From an uncultured Altererythrobacter sp. (GTDB taxonomy: Bacteria > Pseudomonadota > Alphaproteobacteria > Sphingomonadales > Sphingomonadaceae), in assembly GCA_913055875.1 (NCBI GenBank), contig CAJXJY010000001.1:248001-312000 (forward strand): 64,000 nucleotides of DNA. Reading direction: 5' to 3'. Numbering within the stretch: the first letter of the stretch is position 1; each line of letters opens with the position of its first letter. The notes beneath the pieces were generated by a model, which did no database searches, was not told the origin of the DNA, and was given only the letters and a program-made list of their open reading frames with translations. Below, piece after piece: positions 57,082 through 64,000 of the stretch. The position numbers and the translations under genes are program-made.

Positions 57082-60000
57082 TCGGGGTTTAGGCCGAACT
57101 GCAGCCGGGCGACGTCGCGCGCACCCTCCTCGTCGTCGCGATCGCCGCCGTCCTGGAAAGCGAGGTCGGCATCGATCAGGTCGCGTTCCGCTTCGGGGCG
57201 GCCGAACGCGCGCCACAGCCGCACCAGTACATGGCCCATGCCGTTGGGATTGATGCGGTCGGCGTCGAACCCGTTGATCCGCACCCGGTAGAGACCGTCC
57301 TGTGCGATGCGGTCGACATATTCCTCGGGCCCGAAGCCGCTGGTCATGTCGTTCGAGATCGTCCCGCCGCCGCTGCTGAGCGTGTCGCTGTACATTACGC
57401 GCTCGCCATTGGGTTCGTCGACCCACAGGTCGATATCGGCATCGTCCGCGGTCCATTCGATCACTACCCGCATATCGACCGCGAGCAGCGCCACGAGCCG
57501 CTCGTCGAGCGTCCATTGCCCGCCCGCAGCTTCGATGTGCGGGATCAGCGCATTGGCTTCCATCAGCGCGATGACCTCGATTCCCTCGTACTGGTCGTCG
57601 ACCGGTTCGAGGACGATTTCGGCAAGCAGGCGGAACGCGCGTTCGAGATCGGCGGTGCCGCGCTCGCCACCCGTTGCCAGGCCTCGCGCCGCCAGCGCCA
57701 GCGCGAGCTGGCGTTTGGGTTGCGGCCGGTGCCCGGCCTGTGCGGCGTAGCGCTCGAGCAGCGCGACCGCGCGGTCGTAGCGACCGTCGCGCTCGAGCCG
57801 GAAGGCGACGATCTGCAGCGTCTCGTCGTTCGCACCCTCGGCATCGAGTGCGGACAGCAGCAGCGCCTCGGCGGTGGCCGGCTCGCCCTCGAGACGGAAC
57901 CATTCGGCAGTGTCGAGATAGAAGCCGGGGTTGTCGCCATATTCGGTTTCGAGTTCGGCAAGCCTGCCCGTCCGCACCGCGTTTCCGGCTTGCTCGAGAG
58001 CGGCGAGATAGGGCTGCTCGGACAGCGTTTCGGCCAGATCGGTACGGCTCGGGCGGACGATCTGCGGACGCGTGTCTTCCTCCCCGATACGGCTGCCCGA
58101 AACGACGATGTATCCGCCCTCCGAATCGCCCGCCGGGGGAAGGTCTTCGTCCGCGAAGGCACTCATCTCCGAAGGGAGTTCCCCAACGTTACCGGGAGGC
58201 GCCGGGGCGGGCGGCGGAGGAGGAGGAGGAGGAGGAGGAGGAGGAGGAGCAGCAGCCGACAGCGCGGGAGGGGGCCTGTCTTCGAGAGCCTCGCCTGTTG
58301 CTTCGGCGCGATCGCGTGCTTCGCGCGCGGCGCCGGGCTCGGGCGCAAATTCGCGCTCCCACCATTCCTTGCGCTCCCGCCACTGGCCGAGGACGAAATC
58401 GAAGCGCTCCTCCTCCTCCTCGCGCCTCTCCTGTTCGGCTTCCTCCTTCAACTCGAGATATTCGGCGAACCACTCCTGCGAAAACCCCTGCGGCGGCGCG
58501 ATTTCGTTGGTCACATATTGCTCGGGGCGTTCGAGCACGAGGAAGGCGAACCCCGACCCGGCAACGCGATATTTCTGCGCCTGCGCGGCGGCTTCCTCGC
58601 GCCGTTCGGGGAAATCGGACAGCGCCGCGACTTCCTGCGCGGCCCACAATGCGCCCGGAGCATCGGCACGAGCCGCGATCGCGTCGTCGCGGAGATAGCG
58701 CTGCCTGGTCCGGCTGCCGTCGGGCCGGACGAATTCGGCCTGTAGCGCGCGAACATTTCCGGCCGGGGCGACGAAGGCGTAATTGCCGTCCGCCGCGGCC
58801 AGCATCCGGAATGCGACGGGCCTGCCGTTCTGGTCGCGCAGCGCGACCAGCGATGCCGCGGGCCGGGCGAGACGCCCGGCGACTTGCGCCGCGTTCTCCG
58901 CCGTCAGCCGCACCACCTCGCCGCCCGAAGCCGCGGCGAAGCGGTCGAGGCGCGCACTGTCGCTGTCGCGCGCGGAGGATACGACGCCGAGCCGGCAGTC
59001 GGGGGCAAACGGCGCGGCAAGATCGATCGTCGCCTTGCCGTCGGTGAACAGCAGGCACTGCCGAGCGGGTTCGAGCGCAATATCGGACAGACGATCGAAC
59101 GAGGTCGCGCCCCGATAGACGGTCGCCGCGAGCGCTGCGCGCAGTTCCGCGAGCGACAGGCCGGGCATGACGACGGGCTCGTCGGAGGCGAATGCGACGA
59201 GATCGATGGCGCTCGGCCGCGTGCGGTCGGCGAGCGCCTCAATCGCCGACAGCTCGGCATCGAGCAGGTCGTCGCGGCGCGACAGCGAGCGGTCCCAATA
59301 GATGCGCAGCCGCCCGGCACCTGCGGCCGCACCGCCTGCCGGGACAAGCCGGTCGGACACGACGAGGAACTCCTCGCCCGAGCCGTGCCGCGCGAGGACG
59401 AGGCGGGCCGCCTCTCCGCCGGCGACGTACAAGCCCTCGGACAGCGGTACGTCCGTGGCGCGGAAACGCGCATAGAGATCGCCATCGCCGCCGGTCGAGA
59501 ACGACAGCGTTTCCCCGTTGATGCGCCCTTGCGGTGCCCGCACGCTTGTCGGCGCTTCGATCCGGAACGAGATGGCCCCGACCGGCCGGGAGGTGGCGAG
59601 CGGCAGGTGCAGCCCGCGCTCGGGATCGAGCGGCGCCGCGAAGCGCAGCGCGAACCGCCGCGGCTTCCCGTCCGCGACGGGATAGATTTGCGTGGTGAAC
59701 CGATTGCCGTCGAGTTCGGCGAGGCCGGGATCGATATTGCCGCGAACCTCGTCCTCGTAGACCTCGCGCGCGCGTTGCTGATCGAGCAGATGCCCCGGGA
59801 TCATTTCCCCGTCGACCGAGAGCGCATAGCCCGTCACCACCGCACCTTCGGGCAGCGCCAGCGACAGCCGCGCCTCGTCGTCGGACCCGGTCGAGGTCAG
59901 TTCCATTTCGAGCGAGACTTCGGCGGTCGGACCGACGATGCGCACCAGGCCTTCGAGCCGCGCGATGCGGAGGCGCTCGGCCTCGCCGGCATCGTCGCCC

Positions 60001-60113
60001 TCGTCGATACCGCGTTCGAATACGCTCAGCGCCGGATTGTAGTCCTGTGCCGCTATCGGACGGGATATTGCAAGCCCGGCCAGCACCGCGACAAATCCTA
60101 TGGCTTTCAACAT
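57075..60113 (-). CDS. VIT/VWA-type secreted protein with polyproline tract and DUF2135-like C-terminus
   Basis: A 1012-residue protein with a signal peptide (about 1-22). An N-terminal VIT domain (LSLALPEGAVVTGYALSVDGEMIPGH... REVYEDEVRG) is followed by a VWA-like region (SAIDLVAFASDEPV... CLLFTDGKATID). An acidic coiled stretch is followed by a run of 13 prolines encoded by 11 CCT codons plus CCG CCC. After that comes YIVVSGSRIGEE, much like the TonB-dependent receptor start (IVVTGSR). The C-terminal region has TPR-like repeats and a DUF2135-type ending (INPNGMGHVLVRLWR). It may act at the outer membrane. Convergent overlap with recQ. Confidence 0.75.
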   Translation of the reverse strand: MLKAIGFVAVLAGLAISRPIAAQDYNPALSVFERGIDEGDDAGEAERLRIARLEGLVRIVGPTAEVSLEMELTSTGSDDEARLSLALPEGAVVTGYALSVDGEMIPGHLLDQQRAREVYEDEVRGNIDPGLAELDGNRFTTQIYPVADGKPRRFALRFAAPLDPERGLHLPLATSRPVGAISFRIEAPTSVRAPQGRINGETLSFSTGGDGDLYARFRATDVPLSEGLYVAGGEAARLVLARHGSGEEFLVVSDRLVPAGGAAAGAGRLRIYWDRSLSRRDDLLDAELSAIEALADRTRPSAIDLVAFASDEPVVMPGLSLAELRAALAATVYRGATSFDRLSDIALEPARQCLLFTDGKATIDLAAPFAPDCRLGVVSSARDSDSARLDRFAAASGGEVVRLTAENAAQVAGRLARPAASLVALRDQNGRPVAFRMLAAADGNYAFVAPAGNVRALQAEFVRPDGSRTRQRYLRDDAIAARADAPGALWAAQEVAALSDFPERREEAAAQAQKYRVAGSGFAFLVLERPEQYVTNEIAPPQGFSQEWFAEYLELKEEAEQERREEEEERFDFVLGQWRERKEWWEREFAPEPGAAREARDRAEATGEALEDRPPPALSAAAPPPPPPPPPPPPPAPAPPGNVGELPSEMSAFADEDLPPAGDSEGGYIVVSGSRIGEEDTRPQIVRPSRTDLAETLSEQPYLAALEQAGNAVRTGRLAELETEYGDNPGFYLDTAEWFRLEGEPATAEALLLSALDAEGANDETLQIVAFRLERDGRYDRAVALLERYAAQAGHRPQPKRQLALALAARGLATGGERGTADLERAFRLLAEIVLEPVDDQYEGIEVIALMEANALIPHIEAAGGQWTLDERLVALLAVDMRVVIEWTADDADIDLWVDEPNGERVMYSDTLSSGGGTISNDMTSGFGPEEYVDRIAQDGLYRVRINGFDADRINPNGMGHVLVRLWRAFGRPEAERDLIDADLAFQDGGDRDDEEGARDVARLQFGLNPDQ

Positions 60114-60172
60114 CTTCCCGGACTCCCTGCGGATGGGGAATGCGCCAGAACCGGCTGCAGGGCAAGCACGGC

Positions 60173-60213
60173 TTGACCCCGCAGGGTATATCCTATTATG
60201 ATGATATCATAAT
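60173..60213 (+). promoter_or_regulatory. Promoter with overlapping palindromic operator for the SPFH operon
   Basis: TTGACC (60173-60178) and TATGAT (60197-60202) are spaced 18 bp and look like sigma-70 boxes. Overlapping the -10 is the inverted repeat ATTATGAT-GAT-ATCATAAT (60195-60213). A repressor there could block the promoter. The region is distinctly AT-rich against its surroundings. Confidence 0.6.
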
Positions 60214-60240
60214 TATATCGAACAGGAGGAGCGATTCGTC

Positions 60241-61155
60241 ATGTCTATCGAGCTCAAGGGGATGAAAACCAGCCGCGAAACCGAGGGGGCGAGCTACAAC
60301 GGCTATGTCATGCTGCTGGTGCTGCTCGCATTCTTCGCGCTGGGGGTGTGGGATTTCGCCGCCAACCTGCCGCCGCAAGGAGCCACCAAGGCGCAGAAGC
60401 TCGGCTTCGTCGCGCTGCTGGTCGGTCCGATTCTCGGGCTGTGCTTCGTCGCCGCCGGTTTCTTCATGATCCAGCCCAACCAGGCCGCGGTGCTGACGCT
60501 GTTCGGCGAATATCGGGGGTCGGAGCGCCGCGAGGGGCTGCGCTGGGTGTGGCCGTGGATCATACGCAAGAAGATCTCGGCCCGCGCGCACAACATCCAT
60601 TCGGACCGGGTCAAGATCAACGATGTACGCGGCAATCCGATCGAGATCGCCTGTAACGTGGTGTGGCGCGTCGCCGACACCGCGCAGGCGAGCTTCGACG
60701 TCGACGACTACAAGGAGTTCGTGAACATCCAGATCGAGGCCGGGCTGCGCACGGTCGGTTCGCGCCATCCCTATGACGATCTCGAGGGCGAGGAAGTGAC
60801 GCTGCGCGGCAGCGCCGACATCATCAACCGCGAGCTGCTCGAGGAATTGAACGACCGGCTCCGCGTTGGCGGGGTGGTTGTCGACGAGGCGGGTCTGACC
60901 CATCTCGCCTACGCCTCCGAGATCGCCAGCGCGATGCTGCGCCGCCAGCAGGCCGAAGCGGTGATCGCCGCGCGCGCCAAGCTGGTGATGGGCGCGGTCG
61001 GCATGGTCGAGGATGCGCTGACCAAGCTCAGCCAGGACAATATCGTCGATCTCGACGACGAGCGCCGCGCGGCGATGGTCTCGAACCTGATGGTCGTGCT
61101 GTGCGGCGAGCGCGAGGCGCATCCGGTGGTCAATGCCGGCTCGCTCTACCAGTAA
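60241..61155 (+). CDS. SPFH domain/band-7 membrane protein
   Basis: A 304-residue protein. Two N-terminal helices (about residues 22-42 and 55-78) precede the SPFH domain (VLTLFGEYRGSERREGLRW... CNVVWRVADTAQASFDVDDYKEFV). It ends in a helical region (AEAVIAARAKLVMGAVGMVEDAL). It is an HflK/stomatin-like membrane scaffold, the second SPFH protein in the window. The ribosome site AGGAGGAG is 8 bp upstream. It heads an operon with the RHH protein and a small membrane protein. Confidence 0.87.
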   Translation: MSIELKGMKTSRETEGASYNGYVMLLVLLAFFALGVWDFAANLPPQGATKAQKLGFVALLVGPILGLCFVAAGFFMIQPNQAAVLTLFGEYRGSERREGLRWVWPWIIRKKISARAHNIHSDRVKINDVRGNPIEIACNVVWRVADTAQASFDVDDYKEFVNIQIEAGLRTVGSRHPYDDLEGEEVTLRGSADIINRELLEELNDRLRVGGVVVDEAGLTHLAYASEIASAMLRRQQAEAVIAARAKLVMGAVGMVEDALTKLSQDNIVDLDDERRAAMVSNLMVVLCGEREAHPVVNAGSLYQ

Positions 61156-61176
61156 GGCAGCAATCGGAGAGGCCCG

Positions 61177-61380
61177 GTGGCCAAACCGCAGCAGAAGAAG
61201 GCTTTCGCGCTCCGGCTCGATCCGGCGGTCCACGCCGCGATCGAGCGGCTGGCGGCGACCGAATTGCGCAGCGCCAATGCGGAGATCGAAGTGCTGCTGC
61301 GCGAGGCGCTGAAGGCGCGCGGGATCGAGGTTGCGCGCACGCCCAAGCCGCGCCGCGGGCGTCCGCCCAAAGACGGATAG
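61177..61380 (+). CDS. Arc-type ribbon-helix-helix protein
   Basis: A 67-residue protein with FALRLDPAVHAAIERLAATE followed by RSANAEIEVLLREALKARG, the Arc RHH fold, and a basic tail (RRGRPPKDG). The start is GTG at 61177, after GGAGAGG. It may bind the palindrome upstream of the operon; this is inferred from proximity. Confidence 0.75.
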   Translation: MAKPQQKKAFALRLDPAVHAAIERLAATELRSANAEIEVLLREALKARGIEVARTPKPRRGRPPKDG

Positions 61381-61384
61381 GGAC

Positions 61385-61654
61385 ATGCTGCACAAATTCT
61401 TCGAGCCGGGCGACTGGTACGCGCCGAAGGTCTATGGCTACGGCACGGGCTTGCCGATCGCGTGGCAGGGCTGGGCCCTGCTGCTGGTCTATATCGGCCT
61501 GCTCGCCGCGCTGGGCGGATTGATCGCGCTCGACGAAGAGCTGGGGCCGGCCATCGCCTTCGTGCTGTTCGTGCCGGCCACTCTCGGCTTCGCCGTGATC
61601 GTCAAGCGCCGCACGCGCGGCGGCTGGCGGTGGCGCTGGGGTGAATGGGAATGA
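61385..61654 (+). CDS. Small membrane protein of the SPFH operon
   Basis: An 89-residue product beginning MLHKFFEPGDWYAPKVYGYGT, with two hydrophobic segments (WALLLVYIGLLAALGGLIAL and IAFVLFVPATLGFAVIV) and an Arg/Trp-rich tail. It starts four bases after the RHH stop, in the same operon. The family is not recognised; it may sit with the SPFH protein in the membrane. Confidence 0.65.
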   Translation: MLHKFFEPGDWYAPKVYGYGTGLPIAWQGWALLLVYIGLLAALGGLIALDEELGPAIAFVLFVPATLGFAVIVKRRTRGGWRWRWGEWE

Positions 61655-61721
61655 AGACCGGCATCGGAAATCGGCAAGGTGTCTTAGCGGCGTATTAACC
61701 CTTTCCGGTTAGGCGGGACAC

Positions 61722-62705
61722 ATGGAAAACGCTGCCCAAGCCGTACCCGCCCGCCCCTCGCTGCTGCTCGCCGCCGCAATCGCGGCGCTGGCGGTGGCCG
61801 CGATCCCCGCCGCCGCGCTGCTCGCGCAGGCGCCAAGCGGCGCCTTCACCGTCACCGAAACCGGGCGCAGCTACGACCGGTTGCAGGATGCGGTGGACGC
61901 GATCGGCAACGGTTCGGGCACCATCGCTATCTCGCCCGGCAGCCACCGCCAATGTGCGGTCCAGGAAGCCGGCTCGATCGCCTATGTCGCAACCGAAGCG
62001 GGCCGCGCGGTGTTCGACGGTGCCACCTGCGAAGGCAAGGCCGCGCTGGTGCTGCGCGGACGCGACGCCAAGGTCTACGGCCTCGTCTTCCGCCGGATGG
62101 CGGTGGAGGACGGCAACGGCGCCGGTATCCGGCTCGAGCAGGGCGATCTCACCATCACCCAGAGCTGGTTCGCCGACAGCCAGCAGGGCATCCTCACCGC
62201 CGACGATCCGTCGGGCCGTCTGGTGATCGACAAGTCGACCTTCAGCGGGCTGGGCACGTGCGAGAATTCTGCGGGCTGCGCGCATTCGGTCTATGTCGGC
62301 AATTACGGCCATCTGCGCGTCACGCGCAGCCGTTTCGAACGCGGCACCGGCGGGCACTATGTCAAGGCGCGCGCGGCGCGGGTCGACATCGCGTCCTCCA
62401 GCTTCGACGATTCGGCCGGGCGCGGAACCAATTACATGATCGACCTGCCCGCGGGTGCGGTCGGCCAGATCACCAACAACTGGTTCGTGCAGGGACGCGA
62501 CAAGGAGAACTACTCCGCCTTCATCGCGGTCGGCGCGGAAGAGATCCTGCACGGCTCCGACGGGTTGCAGATCGCGGGCAACGATGCGCGCTTCGTGCCC
62601 TCGCTGCGCCGCAACTCGACCTTCGTCGCCGACTGGACCGGTGCGCAGCTGGCGATCGCGGACAACAATCTCGGTGCCGGCCTCGCGCCGTTCGAGCGGC
62701 GCTGA
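61722..62705 (+). CDS. Right-handed beta-helix repeat protein, secreted
   Basis: A 327-residue protein with an uncleaved or signal-type N-terminal helix (LLLAAAIAALAVAAIPAAALLAQ) and a parallel beta-helix pattern: RSYDRLQDAVDAIGNGSGTIAI, GAGIRLEQGDLTITQSWF, GRLVIDKSTFSG, HLRVTRSRFE, VDIASSSFDD. Such folds occur in pectate-lyase-like and nitrous-oxide-accessory proteins. The role is unknown. The upstream TAACCCTTTCCGGTTA is a perfect 5-bp-armed palindrome near 61695. Confidence 0.8.
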   Translation: MENAAQAVPARPSLLLAAAIAALAVAAIPAAALLAQAPSGAFTVTETGRSYDRLQDAVDAIGNGSGTIAISPGSHRQCAVQEAGSIAYVATEAGRAVFDGATCEGKAALVLRGRDAKVYGLVFRRMAVEDGNGAGIRLEQGDLTITQSWFADSQQGILTADDPSGRLVIDKSTFSGLGTCENSAGCAHSVYVGNYGHLRVTRSRFERGTGGHYVKARAARVDIASSSFDDSAGRGTNYMIDLPAGAVGQITNNWFVQGRDKENYSAFIAVGAEEILHGSDGLQIAGNDARFVPSLRRNSTFVADWTGAQLAIADNNLGAGLAPFERR

Positions 62706-63206
62706 TCAGCCGAAGCCCGGGGCGTAGCCGACCCTTCCCGTCGGCGCCTTTCCTTCGAGCACCAATCTCTGGAAATACGCCGCCGGAGGGCCGGGATAGG
62801 CCAGCTGCGGGTCGTGTTCGAATCCGAAACGCGCATAGTATTCCGGATCGCCCAGCAGCACGATGCCCCTGGCGCCAAGCTCGCGCATGTCGGCGATGCC
62901 GCGCTCGATCAACGCAGCTCCGATCCCGCCGCGCTGCGCCGAAGGGATGACCGAGACCGGACCCAGACCGTACCAGTTCGGCGTGCCGTCGGAAATCGTC
63001 ACCGGCGAGAAGGCGATATGGCCGACAATCGCCTCGTCCATATTGGTCGCGACCAGCGACAGCACGAGATCGCCGTCGCTGCGCAGCCGGTCGACCACAT
63101 GCTGCTCGTCGCCGTCGCTGTAGGGCATGTCGCGAAAGGCGGCTTCGGTCAGGGCGTGGATTGCGCGCTCGTCGCCGGGCTGTTCGGGGCGGATCGCGAT
63201 ACTCAT
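62706..63206 (-). CDS. GNAT family N-acetyltransferase
   Basis: A 166-residue protein with the GNAT core: IAIRPEQPGDERAIHALTEAAF, VGHIAFSPV, LGPVSVIPSAQRGGIGAALI (acetyl-CoA loop QRGGIGAA), GARGIVLLGDPEYYARFGFE. It matches the YhbS-like branch. The substrate is not predictable. Its start overlaps the ribA stop by four bases, and it is convergent with the beta-helix gene with no gap. Confidence 0.88.
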   Translation of the reverse strand: MSIAIRPEQPGDERAIHALTEAAFRDMPYSDGDEQHVVDRLRSDGDLVLSLVATNMDEAIVGHIAFSPVTISDGTPNWYGLGPVSVIPSAQRGGIGAALIERGIADMRELGARGIVLLGDPEYYARFGFEHDPQLAYPGPPAAYFQRLVLEGKAPTGRVGYAPGFG

Positions 63207-64000
63207 GGCAGGAGATGTCCCGAACGGTCTCTCTTGGTGGCCAGATAGCGCGTGTTGTGCGGGTTTTCGGGCAGCGCGTGGGGGACGCGCTCGGTCACGG
63301 TCAATCCTGCCTGTTCCAGCGCTTCGACCTTGCGCGGATTGTTGGTCATCAGCCGCAGCCCGTCCACGCCGAGCAGGTCGAGCATCCGCGCCGCGACGGG
63401 AAAATCGCGCGCCTCGTCGGGCAGGCCCAGTCGGTTGTTGGCGTCGACCGTGTCGAAGCCCTGGTCCTGCAGCCGATAGGCGCGCATCTTGTTGACCAGC
63501 CCGATCCCGCGACCCTCCTGCCGCAGATAGAGCAGCACGCCCCACCCGCCGCGCTCGTGGGCTTCCTCCGCCATCGCCGCGAGCGCGGCGTCGAGCTGCG
63601 GCCCGCAATCGCATTTGAGGCTGCCGAGCAGATCGCCGGTGAGGCATTCCGAATGCAGCCGCACCAGCGGCGGCCGGTCGCCGTCGGGCGCGCCGATCAG
63701 CAGCGCGACATGCTCGCGCAGATCGTCGGGCGCGCGGAAGACGACGATCTCGGCCTCTTCGGCGGCGGCGGTCGGCAGGCGTGCGCGGCTGGCGATGGCG
63801 AGGCGTGCCGGATCCTGGTACGCGGTGACATCGCCGGCCGCGATCGGCGTGGCCTCCCCCGCATCGTTCGGATCGACCAGGAAGGCCGGCAGGATTCCCG
63901 CGATCCGCGCCAGTTCGAGCGCAGCCTTCGCGGCATCTTCCCAATCGAGCGCTTCGGCCCTGAACGGACCCTTGAGCGGCGCGGAGAGATCGAGCGCGGG
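63203..64000 (-). CDS. ribA: GTP cyclohydrolase II (partial, 5' end beyond window)
   Basis: GTP cyclohydrolase II opens the riboflavin pathway. The frame is open to the window's right edge, giving 265 C-terminal residues. The zinc site is SECLTGDLLGSLKCDCG and the catalytic region LYLRQEGRGIGLVNKM. The N-terminal part seen (LDWEDAAKAALELARIAGILPAFLVDP) is the extra domain of the alphaproteobacterial form, related to the DHBP-synthase partner. The start is outside. Gene order with the GNAT is coupled (4-bp overlap). Confidence 0.93.
   Translation of the reverse strand, partial: PALDLSAPLKGPFRAEALDWEDAAKAALELARIAGILPAFLVDPNDAGEATPIAAGDVTAYQDPARLAIASRARLPTAAAEEAEIVVFRAPDDLREHVALLIGAPDGDRPPLVRLHSECLTGDLLGSLKCDCGPQLDAALAAMAEEAHERGGWGVLLYLRQEGRGIGLVNKMRAYRLQDQGFDTVDANNRLGLPDEARDFPVAARMLDLLGVDGLRLMTNNPRKVEALEQAGLTVTERVPHALPENPHNTRYLATKRDRSGHLLP

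Overview
The window reads as a contiguous piece of a GC-rich alphaproteobacterial chromosome, most likely from the Sphingomonadales (Erythrobacter/Qipengyuania/Altererythrobacter-like). The basis is gene content and order: a DUF3576 protein followed by lptE and holA, an rnd-lptC-lptA run, exosortase-A-associated glycan genes, PHB genes (phaB, phaZ), an M13 oligopeptidase, an acyl-CoA catabolic operon, and gltB/gltD. I see no rRNA, tRNA, CRISPR array, transposase, integrase or prophage.

Layout. 1-6.6 kb: a short-chain dehydrogenase, an OB-fold membrane protein plus flotillin pair (YqiJ/YqiK type), galU with a coupled SH3 lipoprotein, and murA. 6.6-11.7 kb: a ribbon-helix-helix protein, a secreted repeat protein divergent from a LuxR-HTH/alpha-beta-hydrolase fusion with a perfect palindrome between them, and phaB. 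11.8-15 kb: a small outer-membrane-type protein, DUF3576, lptE and holA. 15.3-20.8 kb: a CadC/ToxR-like membrane regulator behind an AT-rich promoter block, lptA, lptC, rnd, ung, a DksA-type zinc finger and a winged-helix protein. 20.9-29.7 kb: a LuxR solo, an OprB-like porin, gltD and gltB. 29.9-37 kb: a long acidic Pro/Glu-rich membrane protein, an exosortase-A-associated glycosyltransferase and O-ligase, and a membrane sulfatase-fold enzyme. 37-43.6 kb: a MaoC hydratase, a thiolase, a lipoprotein, DUF4126, phaZ and an ABC exporter. 43.8-49.7 kb: an M13 peptidase, uppP, small membrane and lipoproteins, phhA and ppk2. 49.7-54.8 kb: a leftward acyl-CoA operon (acyl-CoA dehydrogenase, CoA-transferase, thiolase, hydratase). 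54.9-64 kb: recQ, a VIT/DUF2135 giant secreted protein, an SPFH operon, a beta-helix protein, a GNAT and ribA, which runs off the end.

The genes support cell-envelope building (murA, uppP, galU, lptA/C/E, exosortase-A glycans), carbon and phosphate storage (phaB, phaZ, ppk2), nitrogen assimilation (gltBD), and fatty-acyl or aromatic amino-acid catabolism (thiolases, acyl-CoA dehydrogenase, phhA).

The most unusual structure is a family of intergenic composite palindromic repeats, at about 14.95-15.29, 23.20-23.52, 43.60, 45.91, 47.76-47.93 and 53.24-53.35 kb. The full copies share an 83-nt inverted repeat of constant geometry (32-nt arms, 19-nt spacer) and a small hairpin with a conserved CTCC-type loop. 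Stems differ between copies by matched changes on both sides. The copies lack any transposase and sit right after stop codons or between operons. The second notable item is the LuxR-type regulator fused to an alpha/beta-hydrolase fold that has lost two of three catalytic residues.
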